The translations under genes and the position numbers were made by a program. Positions 8,821 to 17,405 of a stretch of DNA of 64,000 nucleotides are shown piece after piece (the stretch's first letter is position 1; the number at the start of each line of letters is the position of its first letter). The DNA comes from an uncultured Sphingomonadaceae bacterium (GTDB lineage Bacteria; Pseudomonadota; Alphaproteobacteria; Sphingomonadales; Sphingomonadaceae): positions 62,001-126,000 of the forward strand of contig CANMEE010000003.1 in assembly GCA_947496865.1 (NCBI GenBank). Reading direction: 5' to 3'. Below the pieces are notes generated by a model. That model searched no databases. It saw nothing but the letters and a program-made list of their open reading frames with translations, and was not told the origin of the DNA.

Positions 8821-9645
8821 CTATGAAGGACAATTGTCCGTGTCCGATACGCTTGGCGGACCATAGAGCGACTGACATCCGGCAATATCATCTGGCGCCA
8901 AAAACCGTTGCGGGCCTGAATAGCTGGGGAACATGAGAGCCCCGCGCTGACGGCTGTGGCCAAGACCGATGGCGTGGCCAAATTCATGGGCCGCAACGGT
9001 CAGGAAATCGATGCCTTGGCTATCACCGACATTGCAGGTCCAGTTTTCGTCATCGTCAAAATGCGTATCGCCGGCGAGCGGTCCACCATTGGGTGGAGGG
9101 AAAAAAGCATGGGCCAGCACGCCAGATGGTCCATCGAAAGGGTTTTCATCACCATGGGCGCCTTGGGCAAACTCAATTTCAATATCGACCGTGCCATCTG
9201 CGCTCATGGCGAAGCGAAGGTCGCATTGCTCTGACCACAGGTCAAAAGCAGAGGCAACATCGCGTTCGATGTCCGCCTTTGCTATTTTCGTAGAAAAACT
9301 GTTGAACCGGTACGTGATATCTGACTGTTCCCACCGGCTGATTGCGGTGAACGCGCCGCCTATCGGCGGGATGTCTACGAAGCCGCAGCGAGGCTTTGCC
9401 ATTTCGCACAAGGTTGCCTGATCGAGAGCGCCAGACACAGGTAAACCGAAACAGCATTGATATAGCCGTACCGCCTTTTCCGTTGCCTCATCATATTCAC
9501 CATCATGCAAGGCACCAAATTGGTCCTGAAGATATCCATAATGCCGAAGATAGGACTGGATAGCATGGACTTCGTCGCCCGCCATATCCCGGGCGTAAAG
9601 CATGTCGTTGATTTGCATTTGAGAGATATTTGGGGGTGTCGTCAT
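8821..9645 (-). CDS. Matrix metalloproteinase-like protease with cysteine-switch prodomain
   Basis: 274 residues from ATG 9645, which has AGAGGTGAG just upstream (a GTG at 9654 is less well placed). Residues 20-82 are a peptidoglycan-binding-like domain equal to the MMP prodomain (YLRHYGYL, FGLPVSGALDQATL), ending in the cysteine switch PRCGFVD with Cys87. The catalytic domain has the structural zinc/calcium region (HGDENPFDGPSGVLAHAFF, then HFDDDENW), the zinc site HEFGHAIGLGHS (His220, Glu221, His224, His230) and the Met-turn ALMFPSY (Met238), ending at DDIAGCQSLYG. This is the full pro-MMP layout without a hemopexin domain. No Sec signal or membrane segment is visible, so secretion is unexplained. 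Six further cysteines could form disulfides. Confidence 0.9.
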   Translation of the reverse strand: MTTPPNISQMQINDMLYARDMAGDEVHAIQSYLRHYGYLQDQFGALHDGEYDEATEKAVRLYQCCFGLPVSGALDQATLCEMAKPRCGFVDIPPIGGAFTAISRWEQSDITYRFNSFSTKIAKADIERDVASAFDLWSEQCDLRFAMSADGTVDIEIEFAQGAHGDENPFDGPSGVLAHAFFPPPNGGPLAGDTHFDDDENWTCNVGDSQGIDFLTVAAHEFGHAIGLGHSRQRGALMFPSYSGPQRFLAPDDIAGCQSLYGPPSVSDTDNCPS

Positions 9646-9740
9646 TGGTCTCACCTCTGTGAAAGAGTGTTAGCCCTGTTCGTCCACCCCCGAAATATCC
9701 CTGAGCATTTGTTGCGACCCAATGCTCGGTTATCTGTTGA

Positions 9741-10070
9741 TTATTCTGATGTCTGTGTTTCACCTTCAGACGTTGATGGCTCTTCAGCATTTTCGTCGGC
9801 CATGCTGTCTTCGCCTGCTGGAGGAGTGGCTTCACTGGCTTCCGGCAAGACTTCATCTGTTGGAACGCCACCGCCTTCAAGACCGCCATCTGCTGGCATG
9901 GTTTCATCCATCGGTGTGGTTTCTACCGGCTCTTCCATCGGCGCGGCTTCCATTCCAGTGCCATCTTCCAAGCCATCAGCGGCTGGATCATCTGCTGGCG
10001 GAGCATCGCAAGCGGCAAGCGCAAACATTGCTGGTGTCAAAATCAAGGCTGGTTTCCATAGGTTTTTCAT
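9741..10070 (-). CDS. Small acidic lipoprotein, low complexity
   Basis: 109 residues. The signal ends in lipobox LAAC (Cys21), predicting lipid anchoring. The mature part is almost only Asp, Glu, Pro, Ala, Gly, Ser, Thr and Met, with repeats such as MEEP, MDET and PADG, and looks intrinsically disordered. I do not recognise a family. It lies between the calcium-repeat gene and the MMP-like gene, all on the minus strand with gaps of about 95-120 bases. Acidic disordered proteins can bind calcium or surfaces, but that is inference only. Confidence 0.6.
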   Translation of the reverse strand: MKNLWKPALILTPAMFALAACDAPPADDPAADGLEDGTGMEAAPMEEPVETTPMDETMPADGGLEGGGVPTDEVLPEASEATPPAGEDSMADENAEEPSTSEGETQTSE

Positions 10071-10187
10071 GACTTTTCATCCTTTGTCAGAGATTGTGGC
10101 GGCCAACCGAGCAGGGAGGGAGGATTGCTCAGGTTGGCCGCACACTTTAGGCACAGCTTAAGGCTGGTTGGGCCTTATATGCTTTGA

Positions 10188-10472
10188 TTATTTTGGATCG
10201 GGCGCGCCGTCACCATCTTGGTCAAAAGCATCGGGAGCACCGTCGCCATCTGTATCCCAGCTATCAGGTTTACCGTCACCACGTTGGTCCCAGGCATCCA
10301 TTGTGCCATCACCGTCTGTATCGATGGTTGCAGGCGCTGCCTCGGGGGCAGGAGCGGTTTCCGCTGCTGCACCTTCTTCTGGTGCTTCAGCGCCGGCATC
10401 CTGTGCAAAACTAGGGGCAGCCATTAGTGTAGCAGCGCCAAAAGCAGCTGCAATCATTGGTAGTTTCTTCAT
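10188..10472 (-). CDS. Exported protein with thrombospondin-3-like calcium repeats
   Basis: 94 residues from ATG 10472. GGAG lies about nine bases before this ATG, so it is preferred to the ATG at 10487. The signal peptide ends APSFAQ. An Ala/Glu/Pro-rich linker leads to four repeats of the D-x-D-G-D-G type (DTDGDGTMDAWD, RGDGKPDSWD, DTDGDGAPDAFD, DQDGDGAPD), as in thrombospondin type 3 and EF-hand-like loops that bind calcium in secreted bacterial proteins. There is no catalytic domain. The protein could be a calcium-dependent matrix or adhesion part; a link with the calcium-using MMP-like protease nearby is inference. Confidence 0.72.
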   Translation of the reverse strand: MKKLPMIAAAFGAATLMAAPSFAQDAGAEAPEEGAAAETAPAPEAAPATIDTDGDGTMDAWDQRGDGKPDSWDTDGDGAPDAFDQDGDGAPDPK

Positions 10473-10692
10473 CTCACTCAACTCCATTGTTTAACCCCTG
10501 CCTGATTAAAAAATGGTGGTTATCGGGCGACATTCCAGAAGTAAGCGGCAGTCGGAACTACGGACGCGGCCAAGTGAAAAATGGCTGAATTTCGTCGGAA
10601 ATTCGAGGCGGCTTACCCGAGTCGAGGAAATGGGAGCGTTAATATTTTCCAGTTTTGCGAGTCCATTTTTTCGGAAACAGCCTGGTTTCCGT

Positions 10693-13600
10693 TCAATGAA
10701 AATCGCGTGATTTTGGTAATATTCTGACATTACGCGGATGGCCGCTGCGGGGATATTTAGGCTTTGGTACAAGCCGTTTTGCTTTTTGCTGTTCTGCTTG
10801 TCTGTCTTCGTTGCGATAGACAGGACGGTTCACTTCATCGGCTCTCGCCATGGATATAGGTGTTTGTTCATGCTCAGCAATTGTGTCGAGCATGGTGGTG
10901 CAATCTTCCACCCGGCTGACCATCAAGTGGGTCACCCCTTCTTTGCTATGCTGGATCTCGCCGGACGCGAGCATCAGCCGCGCTGCCATGACAGGACGGC
11001 GCATGGCTTCAAAGCGGCTGGCCCAGAGCAGTAGGTTGGATATGCCGGTTTCATCTTCCAGTGTAATGAAAATCGCATTACCTTTGCCGGGCCGCTGTCG
11101 GATTAGGACGACACCAGCGACTTGGGCGAAGGTGCCATTTTTGGCCTTGGCTATTTCGGCGCAGCTCATCACATTCATGGCGCGAAACTTATCGCGCAGA
11201 AATTCCATCGGATGCCCTTTGAGCGACAGGCGCAGACTCTGATAGTCGGTGACTACATGTTCGCTCTTGGTCATGGCGGGCAAACGGGCGTCTTCTTCGT
11301 CCGCTTGTTCTCTGGCCTGTGCTGCCTCGAATAGGGGAAGCGTATTGGAAGGCGTGCGCCGCACTTCCCAGAGTGCCTGTCGCCGGTCGAGACCGATGGA
11401 GCGACAGGCATCGGCATCCGCGAGCAAGCGTAGGGCGCGAGCGGGGAGTTTTGCCTGGCGGGCCAGTTGCTCGATAGACCGGAAGGGGCGGGTGGAAACT
11501 ATGAGCTTCGCCCATTCTTCGCGGAAGCCGTCAATCTGGCGCAGACCGATGCGCAGAGCGTGAGGATGCTTGCTACCCGGCACATCTTCCAGACTATTAT
11601 CCCAGTTGCTGCGGTTGATATCGACACCGCGCACCTCCACGCCATGTTCTCGGGCATCACGAACAAGCTGGGCGGGCGCATAAAAGCCCATGGGCTGGGA
11701 ATTGAGCAAAGCGGCGGCGAAGACGGCCGGGTGATGGCACTTAATCCATGAACTGATATAGACTAATATGGCGAAGGATTGGGCATGGCTTTCGGGAAAG
11801 CCATAGCTACCAAAGCCCTGTATCTGCTTATAGCAGCGCTCGGCAAAGTCGCGTTCATAGCCACGCGCGACCATGCCTTCGACCATCTTCTCCTGAAAAT
11901 GGTGGATGGTCCCGACATTGCGAAAGGTTGCCATGGCACGACGCAGCTTGTTCGCATCAACGGGCGAAAAATCCGCTGCAACAATGGCGAGCTTCATCGC
12001 CTGTTCTTGAAATAACGGTACGCCGCAGGTCTTCCCGAGCACCGCGTTCAGCTCATCCGGATGATGCGGCGGTTTGGGGGAGGGGAGCGTGATCGCCTCG
12101 ACACCGGATCGCCGCCGTAAATAGGGATGGATCATATCGCCCTCAATCGGGCCGGGCCGGACAATCGCGACCTGAATAACCAAATCATAAAATTCCCGTG
12201 GGCGCAGACGCGGCAGCATGTTGATCTGCGCGCGGCTTTCGACTTGGAACACGCCGATGCTGTCGCCCTTGCAGAGCATGTCATAGGTCGCCTTGTCCCC
12301 TTCCGGCACGGTGGCGAGCGCATAATCGCCAAGATCATGATCGCGCATCATATCAAACGCCTTGCGGATACAGGTGAGCATACCGAGTGCCAACACATCA
12401 ACCTTCATCAAGCCGAGCGCATCAATATCATCCTTGTCCCACTCAATGAATGTGCGATCTTCCATCGCGGCATTATGGATCGGTACAGTTTCATCAAGCC
12501 GGTCCTGCGTGAGGACAAAGCCGCCAACATGCTGTGACAGATGCCGGGGAAATTGCAGGATATCGCGGACGAGATCACCCAACCGCACGATGTCCGGACT
12601 ATCGGGATCGAGGCCAGTTTCCTTGAACCGGCTGTCAGGGGCTTTGCTCGAATAGCTGCCCCATACCGTACTCGACAGTCGTGCGGTTATATCTTCGGAC
12701 AGGTCGAGCGCCTTGCCAACCTCGCGGATGGCGCTGCGGGAGCGATAATGAACGACCGTGGCGGCTATGCCAGCACGGTGGCGGCCATAGCGTTTGTAAA
12801 TATATTGGATCACCTCTTCGCGGCGTTCATGTTCAAAATCGACATCAATATCAGGCGGTTCTTTACGTTCCTCTGATATGAAGCGCGAAAATAAAAGGTC
12901 ATGTTTCATCGGATCAACCGAGGTCACACCGAGTAGGAAACAGACCGCACTATTGGCGGCGGACCCGCGGCCCTGACACAATATGCCTTCGCTGCGCGCA
13001 TATTTGACAATGTCATGGACGGTCAGGAAATAAGGCGCATATTCGAGTTTTTCGATTAGGCGTAGTTCGTCCTCGACCTTTAACCGGAGCGTGTCCGGGA
13101 TGCCGTCAGGATGTTTTTCATGGGCTGCGCTCCAGCTGAGATGTTCCAGCCAGTCCTGCGGCGTCCAACCCTTGGGCACGGGTTCATCGGGATAATGATA
13201 GCTGAGTTCATCCAGTGTGAAGTCTATTAGGTCCAACAGCTTTTGGGTTTCGGCTATCGCGTCCGGATAGTCAGCAAAGAGCCGCGCCATTTCTTGCGGG
13301 CTTTTAATATGCCTCTCGGCATTGGCGGCAAGCAGGCGGCCGGCTTTGGCGATGGTTGTCTTCTCCGCTATGCAGGTGAGTATGTCATGAAGCGGTCGCT
13401 GCTGCGGTGTCGCATAAAGCGGGTCATTGGTGGCGAGCAGCGGGATGTCGGTCGCTTGTGATAGGTTTTGTAATTTGGTCAACTGCCGTTTGTCGCATCC
13501 TGTACGCGGCATGGCTGCGGCGACCCAAAGATGCGGGGTGCGGGCGCGGAGGCGATGATAGAGTTCCTGTTGAAGAGGAGGGGCTATTATGACCAATGCC

Positions 13601-14010
13601 ATATCCTCCGCCCATTCAAACAGGTCGGCTTCATAAAGAAAGCAATCGCCCTTTTCGGCGCGCAAGTTTCCGGTGGAGAGTAGCCGTGTCAATCGCCCCC
13701 AACCATAGCGGGTGATCGGATAGGCAATGATATCCGGCGTCTCATCTGCAAAGACCAGCCGCGCGCCGACGATCAGTTTGAAATCGGGCAGAGCAATGCC
13801 TTCTTCTGCGGCATCTTCATAGGCGGTGCGCAAAGAGGCATGGGCGCGGACGACGCCAGCGACGCTGTTTCGGTCGGCGATGCCGATGCCGGTCATGCCA
13901 AGCAGCATGGCCTGCGCAACCATATCCGCAGGTGAAGAAGCACCGCGCAAAAAGCTGTAATGGCTAGCCGCACATAATTCAGCAAAGGCCGGTTCAGAAA
14001 GGGCTGTCAC
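10693..14010 (-). CDS. dnaE2: Error-prone DNA polymerase III alpha subunit DnaE2
   Basis: 1105 residues from GTG 14010, whose GTGA overlaps the imuB stop; this start matches the conserved N-terminus (FAELCAASHYSFLRGASSP). A PHP domain covers about the first 250 residues. The polymerase core contains PPDIDVDFEHERREEV with two of the catalytic aspartates and the LALGMLTCIRK region. The C-terminus has the OB-fold region. DnaE2 works with ImuA and ImuB in SOS-induced translesion synthesis and is the main source of damage-induced mutations in many alphaproteobacteria and mycobacteria. It is the last gene of the cassette, and two hairpins without T-runs follow it. Confidence 0.95.
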   Translation of the reverse strand: MTALSEPAFAELCAASHYSFLRGASSPADMVAQAMLLGMTGIGIADRNSVAGVVRAHASLRTAYEDAAEEGIALPDFKLIVGARLVFADETPDIIAYPITRYGWGRLTRLLSTGNLRAEKGDCFLYEADLFEWAEDMALVIIAPPLQQELYHRLRARTPHLWVAAAMPRTGCDKRQLTKLQNLSQATDIPLLATNDPLYATPQQRPLHDILTCIAEKTTIAKAGRLLAANAERHIKSPQEMARLFADYPDAIAETQKLLDLIDFTLDELSYHYPDEPVPKGWTPQDWLEHLSWSAAHEKHPDGIPDTLRLKVEDELRLIEKLEYAPYFLTVHDIVKYARSEGILCQGRGSAANSAVCFLLGVTSVDPMKHDLLFSRFISEERKEPPDIDVDFEHERREEVIQYIYKRYGRHRAGIAATVVHYRSRSAIREVGKALDLSEDITARLSSTVWGSYSSKAPDSRFKETGLDPDSPDIVRLGDLVRDILQFPRHLSQHVGGFVLTQDRLDETVPIHNAAMEDRTFIEWDKDDIDALGLMKVDVLALGMLTCIRKAFDMMRDHDLGDYALATVPEGDKATYDMLCKGDSIGVFQVESRAQINMLPRLRPREFYDLVIQVAIVRPGPIEGDMIHPYLRRRSGVEAITLPSPKPPHHPDELNAVLGKTCGVPLFQEQAMKLAIVAADFSPVDANKLRRAMATFRNVGTIHHFQEKMVEGMVARGYERDFAERCYKQIQGFGSYGFPESHAQSFAILVYISSWIKCHHPAVFAAALLNSQPMGFYAPAQLVRDAREHGVEVRGVDINRSNWDNSLEDVPGSKHPHALRIGLRQIDGFREEWAKLIVSTRPFRSIEQLARQAKLPARALRLLADADACRSIGLDRRQALWEVRRTPSNTLPLFEAAQAREQADEEDARLPAMTKSEHVVTDYQSLRLSLKGHPMEFLRDKFRAMNVMSCAEIAKAKNGTFAQVAGVVLIRQRPGKGNAIFITLEDETGISNLLLWASRFEAMRRPVMAARLMLASGEIQHSKEGVTHLMVSRVEDCTTMLDTIAEHEQTPISMARADEVNRPVYRNEDRQAEQQKAKRLVPKPKYPRSGHPRNVRILPKSRDFH

Positions 14011-15560
14011 GCGAACAGGCCATGAATATACCAGTCCGGATTGACTTTCTCCGATCCATAAAGCCCATGCCGGAACAGCCAATAGCGCCGCCCGCGGATA
14101 TCCTCGACCCGATAATAATCACGGGTCAGACCGCCTTTCCCGGCTTGCTGCCCATCGCGCCTTTGCCACCATTCCGAAGCGATGCGTTCCGGTCCTTCAT
14201 AGCGGCTGACACGGTGGGTTTTGCGCCGCCAAGTGAAACGATAGGGTGGGCCATCGGGTACTTCGGCGAGCACTTTTATGTGCTGCGGCGGATCAAACAT
14301 ATGTAGCGGCCGTAAAGGCGGCTCTCCCGCCTTGGGCTTGTCCCACGCTTTGGGCGGGCCGCTATCCAGAGCGGGCAGGGCGAGCAGGCCTTGCTCTGGA
14401 ATATGGCTGTCCGCAGGCATGAAATGCTGCACCTGGGTCCGCCCCAGCCGGACACTAAGCTGACTGACCAATGCGGCCTGATCGCCTTGTTTATCTTCGC
14501 CGCCCTCCAGCCGATATTGCTCCATTTCCAAATGGTCGGTGGCGACAATAGACAGCCGGATCAGGTCATAACCAAAGCCGGGATTTAGCGGGTCATTCAG
14601 CGCGTCTATCCGTTCCTTTAGCAGGCGCTTGAACAAAGCGGGGTCGCGGGTTGCGGGTGCGGTCTCAATGGCAAGACGCGCTACGTCGCCGTCACAGCGG
14701 AATAATATCATCCGGATCATCCGCGCGCCTTGGCCGCGTTCTTCGAGTTGCTGGACAGCTTCTATAAAGAGTTCCTCTAGGCAGCTTATGGCAAAATCAA
14801 TATGGGTGAGCGGTTCGGCAAAACGGCGTTCGGTGGTGACATTGGCGAGCTTGCGGATCGGGTCTATCGGGCGATCTTCAATCCCCATGATCCGGTCGAG
14901 CCGCACCGCCAGTGAAGATCCGAAACGCGCGACCAGAGCAGCGCGCGGCCGCTCTGCCAAATCGCCAATATGGTAAAGTCCGGCGCGTTCGAGCGCCCGG
15001 TGAGTCTTGTCATCCATGGCGAGGGCAGAGACAGGCAATTGCGCTTCTGCGCCTTCCTGCAGACCATGATGGGCGAGCGCTAAGGCTGCATCGGGTGTTC
15101 CGGCCAATGCCCATGACAGGCTGTATCCAGCTTGATCGAACCGGTCTTCGGCATCTTCGACCAGTGCGTTTTCCGAAGTAAAAAAATGGGTGCAGCCGCT
15201 AATGTCGAGGAGCAATGAGCGCGGCGGGCTGACCGATACCATCGGGGTATAGCGCAGACAGGCATCGGCGAGCTGCTCCAGCAAAGCGGCATCGGCTAGC
15301 ACATTATGATCAAAGGCTTTCAGGTCCGGCACGCGTGCCCGGGCATCGGCGAGCTTCATGCCGGGGCCAAGCCCCAGATATGCAGCCTCCCGATCCACAG
15401 CCATCAACACCATCGCGCCCTTCACTTTCTCGATCAGGGCAAAGGGGATGGTCAGGGCCGCGTCAGGCGCGCGCCCGAATTTTTTTGTGATCCGTTCTGA
15501 TTCCAGATACGGTAGGAACAGCGCTAATATCCGCCGCCTCCTGAAAACTTCTTGTTTCAC
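14007..15560 (-). CDS. imuB: ImuB, inactive Y-family polymerase-like mutagenesis protein
   Basis: Up to 517 residues. The Y-family palm/thumb fold is seen from ILALFLPYL through RSLLLDISGCTHFF to the little-finger region; the first catalytic Asp of active Y polymerases is replaced (LALFLPYL), as is usual for ImuB. The C-terminus ends WYIHGLFA, typical of the family. ImuB bridges the beta clamp, ImuA and DnaE2. The first possible start is GTG 15560, giving a 98-base overlap with imuA. A perfect AGGAGG (15542-15537) stands six bases before an in-frame ATA, just where the conserved domain begins, so the true start is unsettled. Confidence 0.9.
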   Translation of the reverse strand: MKQEVFRRRRILALFLPYLESERITKKFGRAPDAALTIPFALIEKVKGAMVLMAVDREAAYLGLGPGMKLADARARVPDLKAFDHNVLADAALLEQLADACLRYTPMVSVSPPRSLLLDISGCTHFFTSENALVEDAEDRFDQAGYSLSWALAGTPDAALALAHHGLQEGAEAQLPVSALAMDDKTHRALERAGLYHIGDLAERPRAALVARFGSSLAVRLDRIMGIEDRPIDPIRKLANVTTERRFAEPLTHIDFAISCLEELFIEAVQQLEERGQGARMIRMILFRCDGDVARLAIETAPATRDPALFKRLLKERIDALNDPLNPGFGYDLIRLSIVATDHLEMEQYRLEGGEDKQGDQAALVSQLSVRLGRTQVQHFMPADSHIPEQGLLALPALDSGPPKAWDKPKAGEPPLRPLHMFDPPQHIKVLAEVPDGPPYRFTWRRKTHRVSRYEGPERIASEWWQRRDGQQAGKGGLTRDYYRVEDIRGRRYWLFRHGLYGSEKVNPDWYIHGLFA

Positions 15561-16269
15561 GGTTCCACTCCAAACGGGCGTTCAAGCCATCCAACCCGCC
15601 GCGATGGCGCAGCAATGTCAGTTCAAACACAGGATGGCCGACCGCATTGGCCGCAAGCGCTTTTGATGGCGCGGCGGCAACTTGCCATCGGCTAAAGGCG
15701 GCGCTCGGCATCGGCGCGGCTTTGTTGCGCAGCATGAAGGTTGTTACACCGGATTTCTTGGCAGACAGCGCCAGGCGCCGTGTCGCGGTTAGATCAAGAC
15801 CCTTGGGGTTTTTGCCGGCCAGTTCCACAATCACCGCCCCGATGGGCGCGCACCGCACCGCATCGGCAGCGGCACGCAGCACCGCGATGCTATCGGCGGC
15901 ATCAATATATAATATATGATCGGGGTTAATTCCCAATTCGACCAGACCAGGTGGATAAAGCCTTCCCTGCCGCCGCGCTTCGCCATGGTCCCGCACCCAT
16001 GTAATGGGTTGATCTGCCGTTTCTGCTGCCATTCGGGCTCGTGCTGCTAGTAGGAGGGTCAAGGCAGCGGCGCTGCTACTGTCTTCCGGTTGGGCGGCAT
16101 GAATTTCGTGAAGCTGCGCCAGCGGCAAGCCATGATTAGGCGTTTCTTTTGATAGGGCGATATCAAGGGATGCTGCCCCAAAAGTGAAATTGGGAACCGT
16201 GATATTGTCCAGCATCTGTGACTTATGCGCGCTAAACTTCTCTAATATATGCGAATCGACTATGTTCAT
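15463..16269 (-). CDS. imuA: ImuA, RecA-like SOS mutagenesis protein
   Basis: 268 residues from ATG 16269. The protein resembles the RecA/SulA-like ImuA of alphaproteobacteria (LPLAQLHEIHA, then AALTLLLAARA and WVRDHGEARRQGRLYPPGLVELG). It interacts with ImuB and is needed for DnaE2-dependent mutagenesis. An earlier in-frame ATG at 16293 lies inside the proposed LexA box and upstream of the proposed transcription start, so the second ATG is preferred; the mRNA would then have almost no leader. The 3' end overlaps imuB. The TIR gene lies 131 bases away on the other strand. Confidence 0.87.
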   Translation of the reverse strand: MNIVDSHILEKFSAHKSQMLDNITVPNFTFGAASLDIALSKETPNHGLPLAQLHEIHAAQPEDSSSAAALTLLLAARARMAAETADQPITWVRDHGEARRQGRLYPPGLVELGINPDHILYIDAADSIAVLRAAADAVRCAPIGAVIVELAGKNPKGLDLTATRRLALSAKKSGVTTFMLRNKAAPMPSAAFSRWQVAAAPSKALAANAVGHPVFELTLLRHRGGLDGLNARLEWNRETRSFQEAADISAVPTVSGIRTDHKKIRARA

Positions 16270-16274
16270 GGTTT

Positions 16275-16307
16275 GTTCTAATTTAGTGAACATTCAAAAC
16301 GGGTCAA
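16275..16307 (-). promoter_or_regulatory. imuA promoter with LexA-type SOS box over the -10
   Basis: On the minus strand TTGACC (16307-16302) and TAAATT (16285-16280) are spaced by 16 bases, a good sigma-70 promoter. The plus strand reads GTTCTAATTTAGTGA from 16275, close to the alphaproteobacterial SOS box GTTC-N7-GTTC (last half-site degenerate); GTTC/GAAC arms also flank it at 16275-16278 and 16288-16291. LexA bound here would block the -10. Confidence 0.6.
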
Positions 16308-16400
16308 GGGAAACGGCGTTTCGGGGTCGTGATTTTACATTGCTGTATCCCGCCGCAATAGACTATGAAGCTCCTCAGGATAAAGGGATAAGGGACGGAT

Positions 16401-17405
16401 ATGGCGGACATTTTCATCAGCTATTCGAGAAATGACCGGGATCGCTGCACGGCCATTCGTGATCATCTTGAGGCGCTAAAAGTCAGCGTCTGGTTTGATG
16501 CGGGTATTGGTGCGGGTTCCTCCTTCGACCGTGAAATTGAACGCGAGATAGAGGCTGCCAAAGCTTTGCTGGTGCTCTGGACCGAAGAGTCGGTCGAGTC
16601 TGACTGGGTGCGTAATGAAGCACGGACCGGCAAGGAACGCAGCGGATTAATCGCTGTGCAATTGCGCGAATGTCAGTTGCCGCTGGAATTTCGATCAGTG
16701 CAGGCGGAAATATTGGAAGAAGGCGCTGAGGGAACCGACAATCTCGTCTGGCTGAATATTCTCAATCGTATTGGCGAGCTTTTGGATCGTCCCGGCCTTG
16801 CCGAATATGCACGGCTTCGGGAAAAAGGCAGCACGGATGACTGGAAGGCATGGCTGAGCCGCTATGCCGCCGATCCGCTGGCCCCCAGTGTGATCGACCG
16901 GATCATCGAAAGCGCAACCCCGGATACCAGCCAGCAATTGGCCGCCGAACGTGCCAAGCGCGCAGCCATGGAAGCCGAGCTTGGCGAGCTGACCGCTGCG
17001 TCAAAAGCGCAAGCGGGAGAAGTTGCCAGCAATGCGCGGGAATTGGTACGCCTGCGTCGCGAAATGGATCAGGCGCAATCCGGCCAGAAAGAAGCAGAGG
17101 CCGAACTGGAACGCTTTCGCGAGGCGTCAGGCGGGAAATCCGGTGCCGATAATGGCGGGCTGGCCGGGCTCGGAATCGTGCTGGAGGACAAGGTTGCGAT
17201 ATATATCACCTTGCTCTTGTGGGTGGTCGCAGTCCAATTTGTTTGGGAACCGCTCAGTCAGTTGATCAAGGGCTATGGCGGCTTGGGTGACGTGTTCTGG
17301 ATTGCCTTTGGCGTCCTGGCATTGGCCTTGCCAGCCGGCCTTTTGACGATGAAAATTCTTCGGAAACGCAAAGCGATGGCTAATGCAGAATTTGACGCGT
17401 CCTAA
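16401..17405 (+). CDS. TIR-domain protein with coiled coil and two C-terminal membrane segments
   Basis: 334 residues. A TIR domain covers 1-125: the start IFISYSRNDRD is box 1, and SDWVRNEA supplies Glu73 in the position of the catalytic Glu of NAD-cleaving TIR domains (compare WVHKE in SARM1). A long charged coiled coil spans about 175-245. Hydrophobic segments at about 264-284 and 297-319 are probable membrane helices with a positive C-terminal tail. Bacterial TIR proteins often act in anti-phage defence by hydrolysing NAD; a membrane-anchored form could instead signal. No sensor or partner gene is next to it. It is divergent from the SOS cassette and convergent with the DsrE gene. Confidence 0.85.
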   Translation: MADIFISYSRNDRDRCTAIRDHLEALKVSVWFDAGIGAGSSFDREIEREIEAAKALLVLWTEESVESDWVRNEARTGKERSGLIAVQLRECQLPLEFRSVQAEILEEGAEGTDNLVWLNILNRIGELLDRPGLAEYARLREKGSTDDWKAWLSRYAADPLAPSVIDRIIESATPDTSQQLAAERAKRAAMEAELGELTAASKAQAGEVASNARELVRLRREMDQAQSGQKEAEAELERFREASGGKSGADNGGLAGLGIVLEDKVAIYITLLLWVVAVQFVWEPLSQLIKGYGGLGDVFWIAFGVLALALPAGLLTMKILRKRKAMANAEFDAS

